In this document: piece by piece, positions 1 to 8,137 of the stretch
How positions within the stretch are numbered: the first letter of the stretch is position 1
Layout of the letters: every line of letters starts with the position of its first letter
Assembly (NCBI RefSeq): GCF_021732705.1
Contig: NZ_JAKFUM010000017.1
Span: 1 to 64,000, forward strand
DNA length: 64,000 nucleotides
DNA from: Nevskia sp.
GTDB lineage: Bacteria; Pseudomonadota; Gammaproteobacteria; Nevskiales; Nevskiaceae
Direction of reading: 5' to 3'
Position numbers and translations under genes: made by a program
The notes under the pieces: generated by a model
Seen by the model: only the letters and a program-made list of their open reading frames with translations
Told to the model about the DNA's origin: nothing
Databases searched by the model: none

Positions 1-482
1 TCGAAACGCGCCCGGGCCGCCCGCAGCAGCGGAATCTCGGCCTGCGGCGCGTTCGGCTTGGTGTTCGACGCGAAGAAGCGACCGAACGCGACATAGCTGG
101 CGCCGGCGGCGAGCACCTCGTCCGCCCGTTCGAGGCGATTGGCGCAGCTGGCGCCGACCAGCGCGTCCGGTCCGAGCCGCGCGCGCGCGTCGGTCAGCGA
201 GCCGTCGCTGGCGCCGAGATGGACCCCGTCGGCGCCGATGTCGGCGGCAAGCCGCGCATCGTCGTTGACGATGAACGCAGCGCCATGCGCCCGGCACAGC
301 GCCAGCAGCGCTTCGGCGTTGCGGCGGCGGACATCGGGGCTGCCGTGCTTGTCGCGGTACTGCAGCAGCACCGCACCGCCACGCACGGCGGCCGCGCAGG
401 CGGCGAGCAGGCGCGCCGGATCATCGGCCAGACCATCCGGCGTCACGGCGTACAGCCCGCGGCGAATCGGCAGGCGGCTCAT
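1..482 (-). CDS. thiE: Thiamine-phosphate synthase ThiE (partial, C-terminus off the left edge)
   Basis: ThiE joins hydroxymethylpyrimidine diphosphate to thiazole phosphate to make thiamine phosphate in the cytoplasm. About 160 residues are visible. The N-terminus reads MSRLPIRRGLYAVTPDG, followed by the LLQYRDK phosphate/pyrimidine region, the VNDD...ADGVHLG signature and a GASC turn, then FASNTKP, which corresponds to the thiazole-phosphate loop. The ATG at 482 overlaps the thiD stop in an ATGA arrangement, so the two genes are translationally coupled in one thiamine operon. The gene runs off position 1, so the last quarter of the protein is not seen. Identity is clear from the order of motifs and from the thiD neighbour. 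Confidence 0.93.
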   Translation of the reverse strand, partial: MSRLPIRRGLYAVTPDGLADDPARLLAACAAAVRGGAVLLQYRDKHGSPDVRRRNAEALLALCRAHGAAFIVNDDARLAADIGADGVHLGASDGSLTDARARLGPDALVGASCANRLERADEVLAAGASYVAFGRFFASNTKPNAPQAEIPLLRAARARF

Positions 483-1324
483 GACGCGATGCGCGCGGAA
501 GGGGGCGGGATGCGCCCCGGGATGCGCCGCCCGCGGCCGATCGCGACGGCGCGCGCGAGTGCGGCCTGGGTCCAGCGCTGGCCGGTGGCAACGGCGTCGA
601 CCGGCGCATCCGCCAGCGCCAGCCGTGCGGCGATCGCGCTGGCCAAGGTGCAGCCGGCGCCGTGGAAGGTTTCCGGCAGCCGGGGCCATTCGTGGCGGAT
701 CGGCCCGGATGTCGACGCGTTGCCAGCGGAATACAGGCGGTTGACGACCGTTTCGCCCGGCTCGTCGCCGCCGGTGATCAGCACGTGGCGGGCGCCGTCG
801 GCCAGCAGCGCGGCGGCGCAGGCATCGAGATCGGCGGCGTCCGGCACCAGCCGGCGGGCTTCGGCCGCGTTCGGCGTCAGCACCGTCACCTGCGGCAGCA
901 GCGCGCGGCGCAGCGCGGCCGGGAACGCGGCGGCGACCAGATCGGTGCCGCCGCCGGCGCGCAGCACCGGATCGCAGACCACCGGCAGGCCGAGCCGGGC
1001 CAGCACGGCGGCGATCACCGGGAGCTGCGCGGCGTCGCCGATCAGGCCGATCTTGACCGCCTGCGGCTGCACGTCGGCCAGCAGCACGTTCAGCTGCTCG
1101 GCCAGCAGCGCGGCGTCGGTCGGGATGACGCGGCGGACGTTGCGGCTGTCCTGCACGGTCAGTGCGGTGATCACGCCGACACCATGGACGCCGTGCGCCG
1201 CCAGCGTTTCAAGATCGGCCTGCAGCCCGGCACCGCCGCCCGGGTCGTGGCCGGACAGGCACAGCACGATGGGAGGCTTGGAGGAGGACTTCAATGGCGG
1301 CTTCAGCGGGCGCGGCGCAGGCAT
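479..1324 (-). CDS. thiD: Hydroxymethylpyrimidine/phosphomethylpyrimidine kinase ThiD
   Basis: ThiD phosphorylates HMP and then HMP-P, giving the pyrimidine donor used by ThiE. The 281-residue protein has the ribokinase-fold signatures SGHDPGGGAGLQAD near the N-terminus, a LTPN segment, and the anion-hole motif HGAGCTLASAIAARLA near residue 235. The frame is open back to a GTG at 1330, but the ATG at 1324 is the more natural start; neither has a strong ribosome-binding site. The C-terminal tail after the anion hole is Arg/Ala/Pro rich and slightly longer than usual. The stop overlaps the thiE start. No TPP-riboswitch core was found upstream. Its 5' side is the AT-rich gap with DnaA-box-like sites. 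Confidence 0.93.
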   Translation of the reverse strand: MPAPRPLKPPLKSSSKPPIVLCLSGHDPGGGAGLQADLETLAAHGVHGVGVITALTVQDSRNVRRVIPTDAALLAEQLNVLLADVQPQAVKIGLIGDAAQLPVIAAVLARLGLPVVCDPVLRAGGGTDLVAAAFPAALRRALLPQVTVLTPNAAEARRLVPDAADLDACAAALLADGARHVLITGGDEPGETVVNRLYSAGNASTSGPIRHEWPRLPETFHGAGCTLASAIAARLALADAPVDAVATGQRWTQAALARAVAIGRGRRIPGRIPPPSARIAS

Positions 1325-1758
1325 GGTCACAGGATAGCGGCTGGGCCTCCGGCGGGCCGTGCGGCGGCGCGGCGGCCATCATTGACATTCATCAACGCCC
1401 GTGTGTTCGGCGAGCTCGCGGGGGCCGACATCGAGGGCTTGACAGATGGAATCCGACAAGAAATCGGCCAATGACTTATGCACACGAAAATCTTGACATC
1501 CGCGGCAGGCCACGTCGCACCGACACAAAACTGCAAAAATCCTTGAAAAACAGCGTAAATCATTGATTGAAAACAAGTAAAGCAGGTGGTCACATTTTGC
1601 GCGCAGGGCTAAAAATCCATGTGAGGACGATCACTTAGCCCACCTCCACAAAGCTTGTGCACACGGTTATCCACAGATTCTGTGTGCAGACCGAGCTTTC
1701 CCATTGTTTTCAGCAATTAACGTCGGTTTCTTCATGTGACGACGAGTTTTGCCCCGTC
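1325..1758. other. AT-rich intergenic region with DnaA-box-like sites
   Basis: This 434-bp gap between thiD and mtgA holds no convincing gene. From about 1440 to 1740 it is far richer in A and T than its surroundings, with a soft stretch at 1527-1583. It contains TTATGCACA at 1476-1484 and TTATCCACA at 1667-1675, both perfect matches to the DnaA box TTATNCACA, and TTGTGCACA (8/9) at 1655-1663, all in the same orientation. The thiD promoter must also lie here. Whether it is a replication origin, a DnaA-titrating site or a DnaA-controlled promoter cannot be decided from the window. Confidence 0.5.
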
Positions 1759-2424
1759 TTAGTGCAGGTCGGCCAGATAGCCGCTGCCGAGCTGCTGCAT
1801 CTGCTGTTCGATGCGGCTCGCGCGGCTCAGCACATAGCTTGAAGGACGGTCCACTTTCAGCCGCATCGGGTTCGGCAGCACCGCCGCCAGCAGCGCGGCT
1901 TCGCGCCGGGTCAGCCGCGACGCCGGCTTGCGGAAATACGCCTGCGCGGCCGCTTCCACGCCGTAGATGCCGGGGCCGAACTGGGCGATGTTGAGATAGA
2001 CCTCCAGCACCCGCCGCTTCGGCCACAGCGCTTCGATCAGCAGGGTGTAGCCGACTTCGAGCCCCTTGCGGATGTAGCTGCGACCGGACCACAGGAACAG
2101 GTTCTTGGCGGTCTGCTGGCTGATCGTCGATGCGCCGCGGACCCGGCGCGAGCGCTGGTTGTGGTCGATGGCCTTGTCGATCGCCTCGAAATCGAACCCC
2201 CAATGCTCGGGGAATTTCTGGTCCTCGGCGGCGACGGCGGCCAGTGCCGCGGCCGGCGCGATCCGGTCCCACGGCACCCAGGCGTAGCGGACCTCCGGGG
2301 CGTCCGACGCCAGCATGAAGGCGCTGGTCAGCGGCGGCACCACGCGCAGCAGCAGCACCTGCAGCACCGCGAACGCCGCGAACAGCAGCGGCGCGATCAG
2401 CAGCCAGCGCAGGGCACGCGTCAT
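1759..2424 (-). CDS. mtgA: Monofunctional peptidoglycan glycosyltransferase MtgA
   Basis: MtgA polymerises lipid II into glycan strands at the outer face of the inner membrane. The 221-residue protein starts with one membrane anchor (residues 6-28) and carries the GT51 motifs in order: [14 protein letters not shown] with catalytic Glu67, [17 protein letters not shown], and the [20 protein letters not shown] segment followed by [10 protein letters not shown]. There is no transpeptidase domain, and the length fits the monofunctional family. The ATG at 2424 overlaps the stop of the upstream TRIC-type gene (ATGA), indicating a two-gene operon with coupled translation. A longer open frame runs upstream of this ATG, but it is antisense to nothing useful and lacks homology. 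Confidence 0.95.
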   Translation of the reverse strand: MTRALRWLLIAPLLFAAFAVLQVLLLRVVPPLTSAFMLASDAPEVRYAWVPWDRIAPAAALAAVAAEDQKFPEHWGFDFEAIDKAIDHNQRSRRVRGASTISQQTAKNLFLWSGRSYIRKGLEVGYTLLIEALWPKRRVLEVYLNIAQFGPGIYGVEAAAQAYFRKPASRLTRREAALLAAVLPNPMRLKVDRPSSYVLSRASRIEQQMQQLGSGYLADLH

Positions 2425-3119
2425 CGGCGATCCGGACCGGCGTCGGGCCCGGCATCGGTCGGGCGGTCGTCGGCGCGGCGGTCGCGCGGGGCCGGGCCAT
2501 CGACCAGGCTTTCCGGCAGGCTGTAGACCGGCAGGCTCCAGTTCCAGACGATGGCACCGAGGCGGAACGCCGCGATCGTCACCATGCCGAGCACGGTCGC
2601 CGGCAGCCGCGGCATGCCGAAGCGCAGCGCCACGACATAGGCGGTGGCGCCGACGATCACCGCCACCGCATAGAGCTGGCCCTTCTTCAGGATCATCGGG
2701 ATGTCGTTGCACAGCACGTCGCGCAGCAGGCCGCCGAAGCTGCCGGTGATGGTCGCCATGATCACCACGATCAGCCCGGAAAACCCCGCCTTTTCAGCGA
2801 CCTGCGCGCCGGCGATGGAAAAGAACGCGAGCCCGATGGCATCGGCGAGCTGCAGGGTCTGCAGCGGCGGCCGGGCCCAGCGGGTGTACGGGATGGTGGC
2901 GAGGGCTGCGCCGATGATCACGACGACATACAGCGGATCGGCGATCCAGAACACCGGATGGCGGTCGAGCAGCAGATCGCGGATGGTGCCGCCGCCGGTC
3001 GCGGTAACCAGCGCGATGACCACCACGCCGAGCATGTCGAGCGACTTGCGGCCAGCCGCGAGCGCGCCGCTGATCGCGAACACGGCCGCGCCGATGTAGT
3101 CGAGGAGGTGCAGGATCAT
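2421..3119 (-). CDS. TRIC-type (YadS/UPF0126) cation channel family membrane protein
   Basis: The 232-residue protein has two tandem halves of the UPF0126/YadS fold, now classed with trimeric intracellular cation channels. The first half begins [18 protein letters not shown] and contains the [20 protein letters not shown] signature. The second repeats it as [16 protein letters not shown] and [17 protein letters not shown]. About seven membrane helices are evident, so it sits in the inner membrane, with monovalent cation conduction expected from the family. The C-terminal 30 residues are a charged, Asp/Arg/Pro-rich tail, probably disordered. It is followed without a gap by mtgA; the functional link between the two is unknown. 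Confidence 0.88.
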   Translation of the reverse strand: MILHLLDYIGAAVFAISGALAAGRKSLDMLGVVVIALVTATGGGTIRDLLLDRHPVFWIADPLYVVVIIGAALATIPYTRWARPPLQTLQLADAIGLAFFSIAGAQVAEKAGFSGLIVVIMATITGSFGGLLRDVLCNDIPMILKKGQLYAVAVIVGATAYVVALRFGMPRLPATVLGMVTIAAFRLGAIVWNWSLPVYSLPESLVDGPAPRDRRADDRPTDAGPDAGPDRR

Positions 3120-3230
3120 GCTGGCGCGAAGCTTACCGTGCGCGCCGCCGACCGCGCGCCGTCGCGCGTCTCGTTCGGCAAGTCGCAGCCACCCGGCCGA
3201 CCGTTCAGCCGGGCAATTGCGGTGACGAGC

Positions 3231-4556
3231 CTACGGCGCGATCGCCACCGGCTTGCCGTCCTGCTTGTAGACGACGCCGCCCTTCATCACGAACGCCGGC
3301 GCTTCGAGGATCGCGATGTTGGCCAGCGGGTTGCCGCTGACGGCGACGAGGTCGGCGTAGTGGCCGGCGCTGACGCTGCCGACATCCTTGCTGCGGCCGA
3401 GCAGGTCAGCCGCGCTCGAGGTCGCGGCCTTGATCGCCTGCATCGGCGTCTGGCCCCATTCGACGTGCTTCGCGAACTGCTTGCCGTTGTCGCCATGCGG
3501 GTAGACGCCGGCATCGGTGCCGTACGCGATCTTGACGCCGGCCTGCACCGCCTTCCGGAAGTTCTCGCGCTGCACGCGGCCGACGATGCGTTCCTTGTCG
3601 AGAATCTTCTGCGGGTAGTTCAGCCGCGCGTACTCGGCGAGGATGTAGTCGTCGTCATAGATGTCGCTGACCAGATAGGTGCCGCGCGCCTTCATCAGCC
3701 TGATGCCTTCGTCGTCGAGCAGGCTGCCGTGCTCGATCGAGTCGACGCCCGCGCGCACCGCCATCTTGATGCCCTCCGCGCCGTGGGCATGGGCGGCGAC
3801 CTTGCGGTCCCAGCGATGCGCCTCGTCGACCAGCGCGTTCATCTCCTCCTGCGTGTACTGCGGCGCGCCGACCGAATCCTCCTCGCTGAGCACGCCGGCG
3901 GTGGCGACCATCTTGATCACCTCCGCGCCGTACTTGACCTGCTCGCGCACCTTCAGGCGCACCGCTTCGACGCCATCGGCCACGCCGCTGAAGCCGTCGA
4001 TGCGCAGATACGGCGAGCCGCCGGTGAAATCGCCATGGCCACCGGTGGCGCCGATGGCATGCGCCGCCGGCACGATGCGCGGCCCGCGCGCCATGCCGTC
4101 GTCGATCGCCCGCTTGAGTGCCACGTCGACGAAATCGCCGGCGCCGAGGTTGCGGATGGTGGTGAAGCCGGCCAGCAGCGTGCGTTCGGCGTAGACATGG
4201 GTGCGCACGGCGTCGTCGATCGCGCTGTTGCGCACCAGCGACTGGTAATAGTCGCCCGGGTTGCCGGTGATGTGCGTGTGGCAGTCGATGAAGCCGGGCA
4301 GCAGCGTGGCATTGCCGAGATCGATCACCTCGGCACCGGCCGGAATCGCCAGCCCGCTGCCGGCGGCGACGATGCGGTCACCCTCGATCAGCACCACGGC
4401 ATTGGCGATCGGCTTGTCGGCAAGACCATCGATCAGGAACGCGGCCTTGACCGCGCGCAGCTTCGGCGCCGCGGCGCTCGGCTCGGCGGCGACGGCAGGA
4501 AAGATGGCAGCGGCCAGCAGCACGGCGGCGCACAGCCGCGTGGAAAACGGATTCAC
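3231..4556 (-). CDS. Secreted metal-dependent amidohydrolase (Xaa-Pro dipeptidase-like)
   Basis: This 441-residue protein has a cleaved-type signal peptide (residues 1-24, ending AVAA) and an amidohydrolase TIM barrel. Metal ligands are all visible: HTH at 93-95, a probable carboxylated Lys in EVIKM (215), AHAHG (His258), IEHGS (His276) and GTDAG (Asp348). The sequence resembles the imidazolonepropionase/prolidase-like group that hydrolyses short peptides ending in proline or basic residues, so a periplasmic peptidase role is likely; the exact substrate is inference. The start is GTG at 4556 with a GGAG about ten bases upstream. It stands alone, with a 104-bp gap to the BLUF gene. Confidence 0.88.
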   Translation of the reverse strand: MNPFSTRLCAAVLLAAAIFPAVAAEPSAAAPKLRAVKAAFLIDGLADKPIANAVVLIEGDRIVAAGSGLAIPAGAEVIDLGNATLLPGFIDCHTHITGNPGDYYQSLVRNSAIDDAVRTHVYAERTLLAGFTTIRNLGAGDFVDVALKRAIDDGMARGPRIVPAAHAIGATGGHGDFTGGSPYLRIDGFSGVADGVEAVRLKVREQVKYGAEVIKMVATAGVLSEEDSVGAPQYTQEEMNALVDEAHRWDRKVAAHAHGAEGIKMAVRAGVDSIEHGSLLDDEGIRLMKARGTYLVSDIYDDDYILAEYARLNYPQKILDKERIVGRVQRENFRKAVQAGVKIAYGTDAGVYPHGDNGKQFAKHVEWGQTPMQAIKAATSSAADLLGRSKDVGSVSAGHYADLVAVSGNPLANIAILEAPAFVMKGGVVYKQDGKPVAIAP

Positions 4557-4660
4557 GAGGGGAAACTCCGAAAGAGGGGATACCGCCGCCGATATGACAG
4601 GACCGGCATGCGGATGCGCAAGGGCCGTGCCGCAGCGATCCGCGTGGCGGCGGTCGGCCG

Positions 4661-5077
4661 TCAGCCGCGCGCGATCTCGCGGAACGCCGACAGCAGCTTC
4701 AGCGCCTTGCCGCCGCCGAAGGTATGGTCATCGACCGGCGCGTCGAGATACGGGCTCCAGGCCGCGAAATCGGCCGGCGACAGGTCGCGCGTGTCCCGGA
4801 AACCCATCGCCCACTGGTCGAAGCTGCGCGCCGCGATTGGCGCCTGCGCCAGCTTGATGAGGTTGCGATGCCGCCGGTCGTGCAGGATCGTCTCGTACAG
4901 CGCCAGCACCGCCGTCTCGGGGCCTTCCATCACCTGGATGAAGCTGCCTTCGCGGTACAGCAGCATGCCGGTGATTCCGGCGCGCTCGTTGTTGACGCGG
5001 CTGGTCTTCAGCAGGCCCGCGAGATCGGCGCTGCTCATCAGCTCCGTGGCGGCGCTGCAATACGCGATGTAGATCAT
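4661..5077 (-). CDS. BLUF-domain blue-light sensor protein
   Basis: A stand-alone BLUF photoreceptor of about 138 residues. Numbering from the internal Met at 5077, the flavin-site residues are present: Tyr6 in YIAYCS, Asn30 in NNERAG, Gln48 in GSFIQVMEG, and the Trp89/Met91 pair in QWAMGF. These form the light-triggered hydrogen-bond switch around FAD. No output domain is attached; a short C-terminal helix follows, as in small BLUF proteins that signal by protein contact. The frame is open to an ATG at 5107, but that codon lies inside a perfect 20-bp palindrome and gives a non-conserved ten-residue extension, so the start at 5077 is preferred. Its partner is not obvious from neighbours. Confidence 0.9.
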   Translation of the reverse strand: MIYIAYCSAATELMSSADLAGLLKTSRVNNERAGITGMLLYREGSFIQVMEGPETAVLALYETILHDRRHRNLIKLAQAPIAARSFDQWAMGFRDTRDLSPADFAAWSPYLDAPVDDHTFGGGKALKLLSAFREIARG

Positions 5078-5101
5078 CCCCGACACGGCATCCTGCCTCG
5101 C

Positions 5102-5121
5102 TTTCATGAACGTTCATGAAA
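5102..5121. promoter_or_regulatory. Perfect 20-bp palindrome at the BLUF gene 5' end
   Basis: TTTCATGAACGTTCATGAAA is a perfect inverted repeat with no spacer, 25 bp upstream of the preferred BLUF start. Its symmetry and position suggest an operator for a dimeric repressor controlling the BLUF gene. No regulator gene is adjacent. Confidence 0.5.
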
Positions 5122-5190
5122 TGCTAGCGAAGCGGCGGATGGTTATGCAGATTTCCGACGCCGTGATGCCGTCGTCGGCACGCGAGCCCT

Positions 5191-5228
5191 GCGGCGAGGG
5201 ACCCGCAGGCTTCTTGCGGGATCGCCGC
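5191..5228 (-). terminator. Two-tier hairpin downstream of metF
   Basis: Outer arms GCGGCGA (5191-5197) and TCGCCGC (5222-5228) enclose inner arms CCCGCA (5202-5207) and TGCGGG (5215-5220). It lies 37 bp past the metF stop. There is no T tract, so this may be a Rho-assisted 3' end or an RNA-stabilising hairpin and not a true intrinsic terminator. Confidence 0.35.
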
Positions 5229-5264
5229 CAAGGCGAGCGGGGCGGATTCACTTCGGCGTTGGGA

Positions 5265-6140
5265 TCAGACCGGCAGCCCGAGGTTCTTCCACAGCCGCAT
5301 CGTCGGCTCGACCTGATTGAGCGTGTAGAAGTGAATCCCCGACGCGCCGCCCTTGAGCACGGTCTCGCTCAGGCGGGTGACGACGTCGAGGCCGAAGTCC
5401 TGCAGCGCGGCCTTGTCGTCCTGCAGCTGTTCGAGGCGCAGTCGCACGTAGCGCGGGATGTCGGCGCCGCAGGCGGCGGAGAAGCGCGTCAGCTGCGCGT
5501 AGTTGGTGATCGGCATGATGCCGGCGATCACCGGAATGGTGATGTTGGCTTTTGCACACCGTTCGAGGAAATCGAAGTAGGCGTCGGCAACGTAGAAATA
5601 CTGCGTGATCGCGGCGTGAGCGCCGGCGTCGACCTTGCGCCGGAAGGCATCGAAGTCGGCTTCCGGGTTCTTCGCCTGCGGGTGCATCTCGGGGTAGGCG
5701 GCGACTTCGAGTTCGAAGGCGTCGCCATGGGTTTCGCGAATGAACGACACCAGTTCGCTGGCGTAGTGGAAATCGCCGGGTGCGCCGGTGCCCATCGCGG
5801 TCGCCGGCAGATCGCCTCGCAGTGCCACGATGCGCTTGACGCCCGCCGCCTTGTAGCGATCGAGCAGGGCCGCGATCTTGGCGCGCGACGAACCGACGCA
5901 GGTCAGATGCGGCGCCGCTTCGATGCCGGTGTTCTCGACGACCTTGACCACGGTGTCGTAGGTGCCGTCCTGATCGGAGCCGCCGGCGCCGTAGGTCACC
6001 GAGAAATACTTCGGATGCACCGCGGCGAGGGCGGACGCGATGCCGGGCAGCTTGGCGATGCCTTCCGGCGTGCGCGGCGGGAACAGTTCGAATGAAAACT
6101 GCGTTTCGTGAGGGGTGAGGGGTGAGGCGTGAGGCGTCAT
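5265..6140 (-). CDS. metF: 5,10-methylenetetrahydrofolate reductase MetF
   Basis: MetF reduces methylene-THF to methyl-THF, the methyl donor for methionine synthesis. The 291-residue protein is a flavin TIM barrel of normal length with the SFELFPPRTPEG N-terminal strand, VTYGAGGS, CVGSS, ALRGD, FYVADAYFDF and GIHFYTLNQ landmarks. It is the last gene of the ahcY operon; its ATG at 6140 overlaps the stop of the four-helix-bundle gene (ATGA). The first eleven residues, MTPHASPLTPH, are encoded by the heptamer repeat array at 6107-6134 and are not part of the MetF family; the conserved protein begins only around residue 14. The array therefore appears to have replaced the original start. Expression should follow the upstream SAH riboswitch. 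Confidence 0.95.
   Translation of the reverse strand: MTPHASPLTPHETQFSFELFPPRTPEGIAKLPGIASALAAVHPKYFSVTYGAGGSDQDGTYDTVVKVVENTGIEAAPHLTCVGSSRAKIAALLDRYKAAGVKRIVALRGDLPATAMGTGAPGDFHYASELVSFIRETHGDAFELEVAAYPEMHPQAKNPEADFDAFRRKVDAGAHAAITQYFYVADAYFDFLERCAKANITIPVIAGIMPITNYAQLTRFSAACGADIPRYVRLRLEQLQDDKAALQDFGLDVVTRLSETVLKGGASGIHFYTLNQVEPTMRLWKNLGLPV
6107..6134 (+). repeat. GTGAGG-type heptamer array, left copy
   Basis: Four tandem 7-mers of the form (C/G)GTGAGG occupy 6107-6113, 6114-6120, 6121-6127 and 6128-6134, with a degenerate continuation to about 6147. It lies in the first codons of metF and runs into the four-helix-bundle stop codon. Its orientation is opposite to the array on the other side of that gene, so the two form inverted ends. 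Confidence 0.75.
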
Positions 6141-6511
6141 GAGGCGTCCTTCTTGACCTTGAGCGAGTTGATGAGGCCGCCGAGCTTGGCGAACACCTTG
6201 TCCAGCGCCTCATCGAGATCGTCGTCATCGCCGAGCATCAGCAGGCGTCGCGCGATCTGAACCTGCGTTTCCACTTCAGAGAGCGATCCGCGGGCGACAT
6301 ACAGGAAATGAAGCAATTCGGCCCGCGATCTGCGGGCCGAACCTTCTGCGATGTTGGATGGAACGCTGACGGCAGCGCGGCGAATCTGTGCCGTCAAGCC
6401 GAAGCGTTCGTCGGGAGGGAACGAGGCGCTTGCGCGGTAGACGACAGCAACCAGATCAATGGCATCACGCCAAACCTCGAGATCATGGTGCCGCCGCGTT
6501 TCCCGCCTCAC
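6137..6511 (-). CDS. Four-helix-bundle protein (bAvd/S23 intervening-sequence family)
   Basis: A 124-residue protein of the four-helix-bundle family found in 23S rRNA intervening sequences and, as Avd, in diversity-generating retroelements. Family hallmarks are the N-terminal HDLEVWRDAIDLV helix, FPPDERFGLTAQIRRAAVSVPSNIAEGSARRS, and a helix with LLHFLYVARGSLSEVETQVQIA. Such proteins form basic pentamers that may bind nucleic acid; their function outside retroelements is unknown. No reverse transcriptase or template repeat is nearby. The GTG start at 6511 is inside a heptamer repeat array, and the stop overlaps the metF ATG. It thus sits between ahcY and metF as if inserted in the operon, flanked by inverted arrays. 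Confidence 0.88.
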   Translation of the reverse strand: MRRETRRHHDLEVWRDAIDLVAVVYRASASFPPDERFGLTAQIRRAAVSVPSNIAEGSARRSRAELLHFLYVARGSLSEVETQVQIARRLLMLGDDDDLDEALDKVFAKLGGLINSLKVKKDAS

Positions 6512-6532
6512 GCCTCACCCCTCCCGCCTCAC
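6502..6532 (-). repeat. GTGAGG-type heptamer array, right copy
   Basis: On the minus strand GTG is followed by four 7-mers: AGGCGGG, AGGGGTG, AGGCGTG, AGGCGGG. The array starts four bases after the ahcY stop and supplies the GTG start of the four-helix-bundle gene. The 24 nt from 6532 down to 6509 are identical to 32941-32964 inside cusA. Confidence 0.75.
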
Positions 6533-6535
6533 TCA

Positions 6536-7999
6536 TCAATAGCGGTAGTGATCCGGCTTGTACGGACCTTCGACCGGCACGCCGAGGTAGTCGGCCTGCT
6601 CCTGCGTGAGCTTGGTCAGCTTCACGCCGATCTGCTCCAGATGCAGCGCCGCCACTTCTTCGTCGAGCTTCTTCGGCAGACGGTAGACCTTCTTCTCGTA
6701 GACGTCCTTGTTCTTCCAGAGGTCGATCGCGGCCAGCGTCTGGTTCGAGAACGAGTTCGACATCACGAACGCCGGGTGGCCATGGGCGCAGCCGAGGTTG
6801 ATCAGACGGCCTTCGGCCAGGATGTAGATGCTGCGGCCGGTGTCGCTGAACGAGTAACGGTCGACCTGCGGCTTGATCTGGTCGCGCGTGGCGGCCGGAT
6901 CCTGATTCAGGCGATCCATCTGGATCTCGTTGTCGAAGTGGCCGATGTTGCAGACCAGCGCGTTGTTCTTCATCGCCTTCATGTGCTCGAGGCTGATGAT
7001 GTCCTTGTTGCCGGTGGCCGAGACATAGATGTCGGCAAACGGCAGCACGTCTTCGATCGTCTTCACTTCGAAGCCTTCCATCGCCGCCTGCAGGGCATTG
7101 ATCGGGTCGACTTCCGAGACGATCACGCGGGCGCCGAGGCCACGCAGGCTGAACGCCGAGCCCTTGCCCACGTCGCCATAACCGGCGACGAAGGCGACCT
7201 TGCCGGCGATCATCAGATCGGTGGCGCGCTTGATGCCGTCGGCCAGCGATTCACGGCAGCCGTACAGGTTGTCGAACTTCGACTTGGTCACCGAGTCGTT
7301 GACGTTGATCGCCGGCACCAGCAGCTTGCCCGCTTCGAACATCTGGTACAGGCGGTGCACGCCGGTGGTGGTCTCTTCGGCGACACCGCGCCAGGCGGCG
7401 GCGACCTTGGTCCAGTAGCCCGGGCGCTCGGTCTTCGTGCGGCGCAGCAGGTCCTTGATCACCTGCTCTTCATGGTTGCCCGACAGCGTGTCGATCCAGT
7501 CCGAGCCGGCTTCCATCTCGACGCCCTTGTGGATCAGCAGCGTCACATCGCCGCCGTCGTCGATCACCAGTTCCGGGCCACCGAGCGAGCCGTCCGGCAG
7601 CACGTGGGTGACGCAGTCCAGCGTGCAGTCCCAGTACTCTTCGAGGCTTTCGCCCTTCCACGCGAACACCGGCGTGCCGGCGGCGGCCACGGCAGCCGCG
7701 GCGTCGTCCTGGGTCGAGAAGATGTTGCAGGAAGCCCAGCGCACATCACCGCCGATCGCCTTCAGCGTCTCGAGCAGCACGGCGGTTTCCTTGGTCATGT
7801 GCAGCGAGCCGGTGACGCGGACGCCCTTCAGCGGCTGCAGCGGCGCGTACTTCTTGCGGATCGCCATCAGGCCGGGCATTTCTTCCTCGGCCATGCGGAT
7901 GCGCTTGCGGCCGAATTCGGCCAGCGACATGTCGCGGACCTTGAAATCGGCGACGCCGTTCTTGTGGGGGGTGGTGACGGAATTCATTACAGCGCTCAT
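6536..7999 (-). CDS. ahcY: Adenosylhomocysteinase AhcY
   Basis: AhcY hydrolyses S-adenosylhomocysteine to adenosine and homocysteine, removing the product inhibitor of methyltransferases. The 487-residue protein has the substrate and cofactor landmarks [22 protein letters not shown], the NAD-binding [37 protein letters not shown] and the strictly conserved C-terminus PDHYRY. Several Met codons lie close together; ATG 7999 has GGAG eight bases upstream and is preferred over 8005 and 7987. A very long open frame extends further upstream but crosses the riboswitch and is not coding. Expression is expected to rise when SAH builds up, through the leader at 8054-8127. The four-helix-bundle gene and metF follow in the same direction. 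Confidence 0.97.
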   Translation of the reverse strand: MSAVMNSVTTPHKNGVADFKVRDMSLAEFGRKRIRMAEEEMPGLMAIRKKYAPLQPLKGVRVTGSLHMTKETAVLLETLKAIGGDVRWASCNIFSTQDDAAAAVAAAGTPVFAWKGESLEEYWDCTLDCVTHVLPDGSLGGPELVIDDGGDVTLLIHKGVEMEAGSDWIDTLSGNHEEQVIKDLLRRTKTERPGYWTKVAAAWRGVAEETTTGVHRLYQMFEAGKLLVPAINVNDSVTKSKFDNLYGCRESLADGIKRATDLMIAGKVAFVAGYGDVGKGSAFSLRGLGARVIVSEVDPINALQAAMEGFEVKTIEDVLPFADIYVSATGNKDIISLEHMKAMKNNALVCNIGHFDNEIQMDRLNQDPAATRDQIKPQVDRYSFSDTGRSIYILAEGRLINLGCAHGHPAFVMSNSFSNQTLAAIDLWKNKDVYEKKVYRLPKKLDEEVAALHLEQIGVKLTKLTQEQADYLGVPVEGPYKPDHYRY

Positions 8000-8053
8000 G
8001 AGCATCGCTCCAGTAAATGATTCGAAGGAATATTCGATTGGCAATTCGTTCGG

Positions 8054-8127
8054 ACTGGGCGCCGTTGCTGAACATCCAACCGTGAGCCTGGCCGTTCTTC
8101 CGCGACGGTCGCAGCGCCCCTCACAGT
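8054..8127 (-). ncRNA. SAH riboswitch in the ahcY leader
   Basis: The leader matches the SAH riboswitch core. The minus strand reads GTGAGGGGCGCTGCGACC (8124 down to 8107), then CCAGGCTCACGG (8091 to 8080), then AACGGCGCCCA (8066 to 8056). GTGAG (8120-8124) pairs with CTCAC (8082-8086) as P1, and GGGCGC (8114-8119) pairs with GCGCCC (8057-8062). The conserved GCTGCGACC and AGGCTC ligand-site segments are intact. The element lies about 55 bp upstream of the ahcY start, where this class normally turns expression on when SAH is bound. Confidence 0.88.
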
Positions 8128-8137
8128 GCGTGGGGCG

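Noticed and set aside
1325-1440. TPP riboswitch ahead of thiD
   Set aside because: The conserved CTGAGA and related segments of the TPP aptamer are not present on the minus strand here.
2958-5072. A 704-residue plus-strand open frame across the amidohydrolase and BLUF genes
   Set aside because: Antisense to two clear genes and without recognisable motifs; high GC content creates such frames.
6137-6511. Diversity-generating retroelement
   Set aside because: Only an Avd-like protein is present; no reverse transcriptase, template repeat or variable target gene was found nearby.
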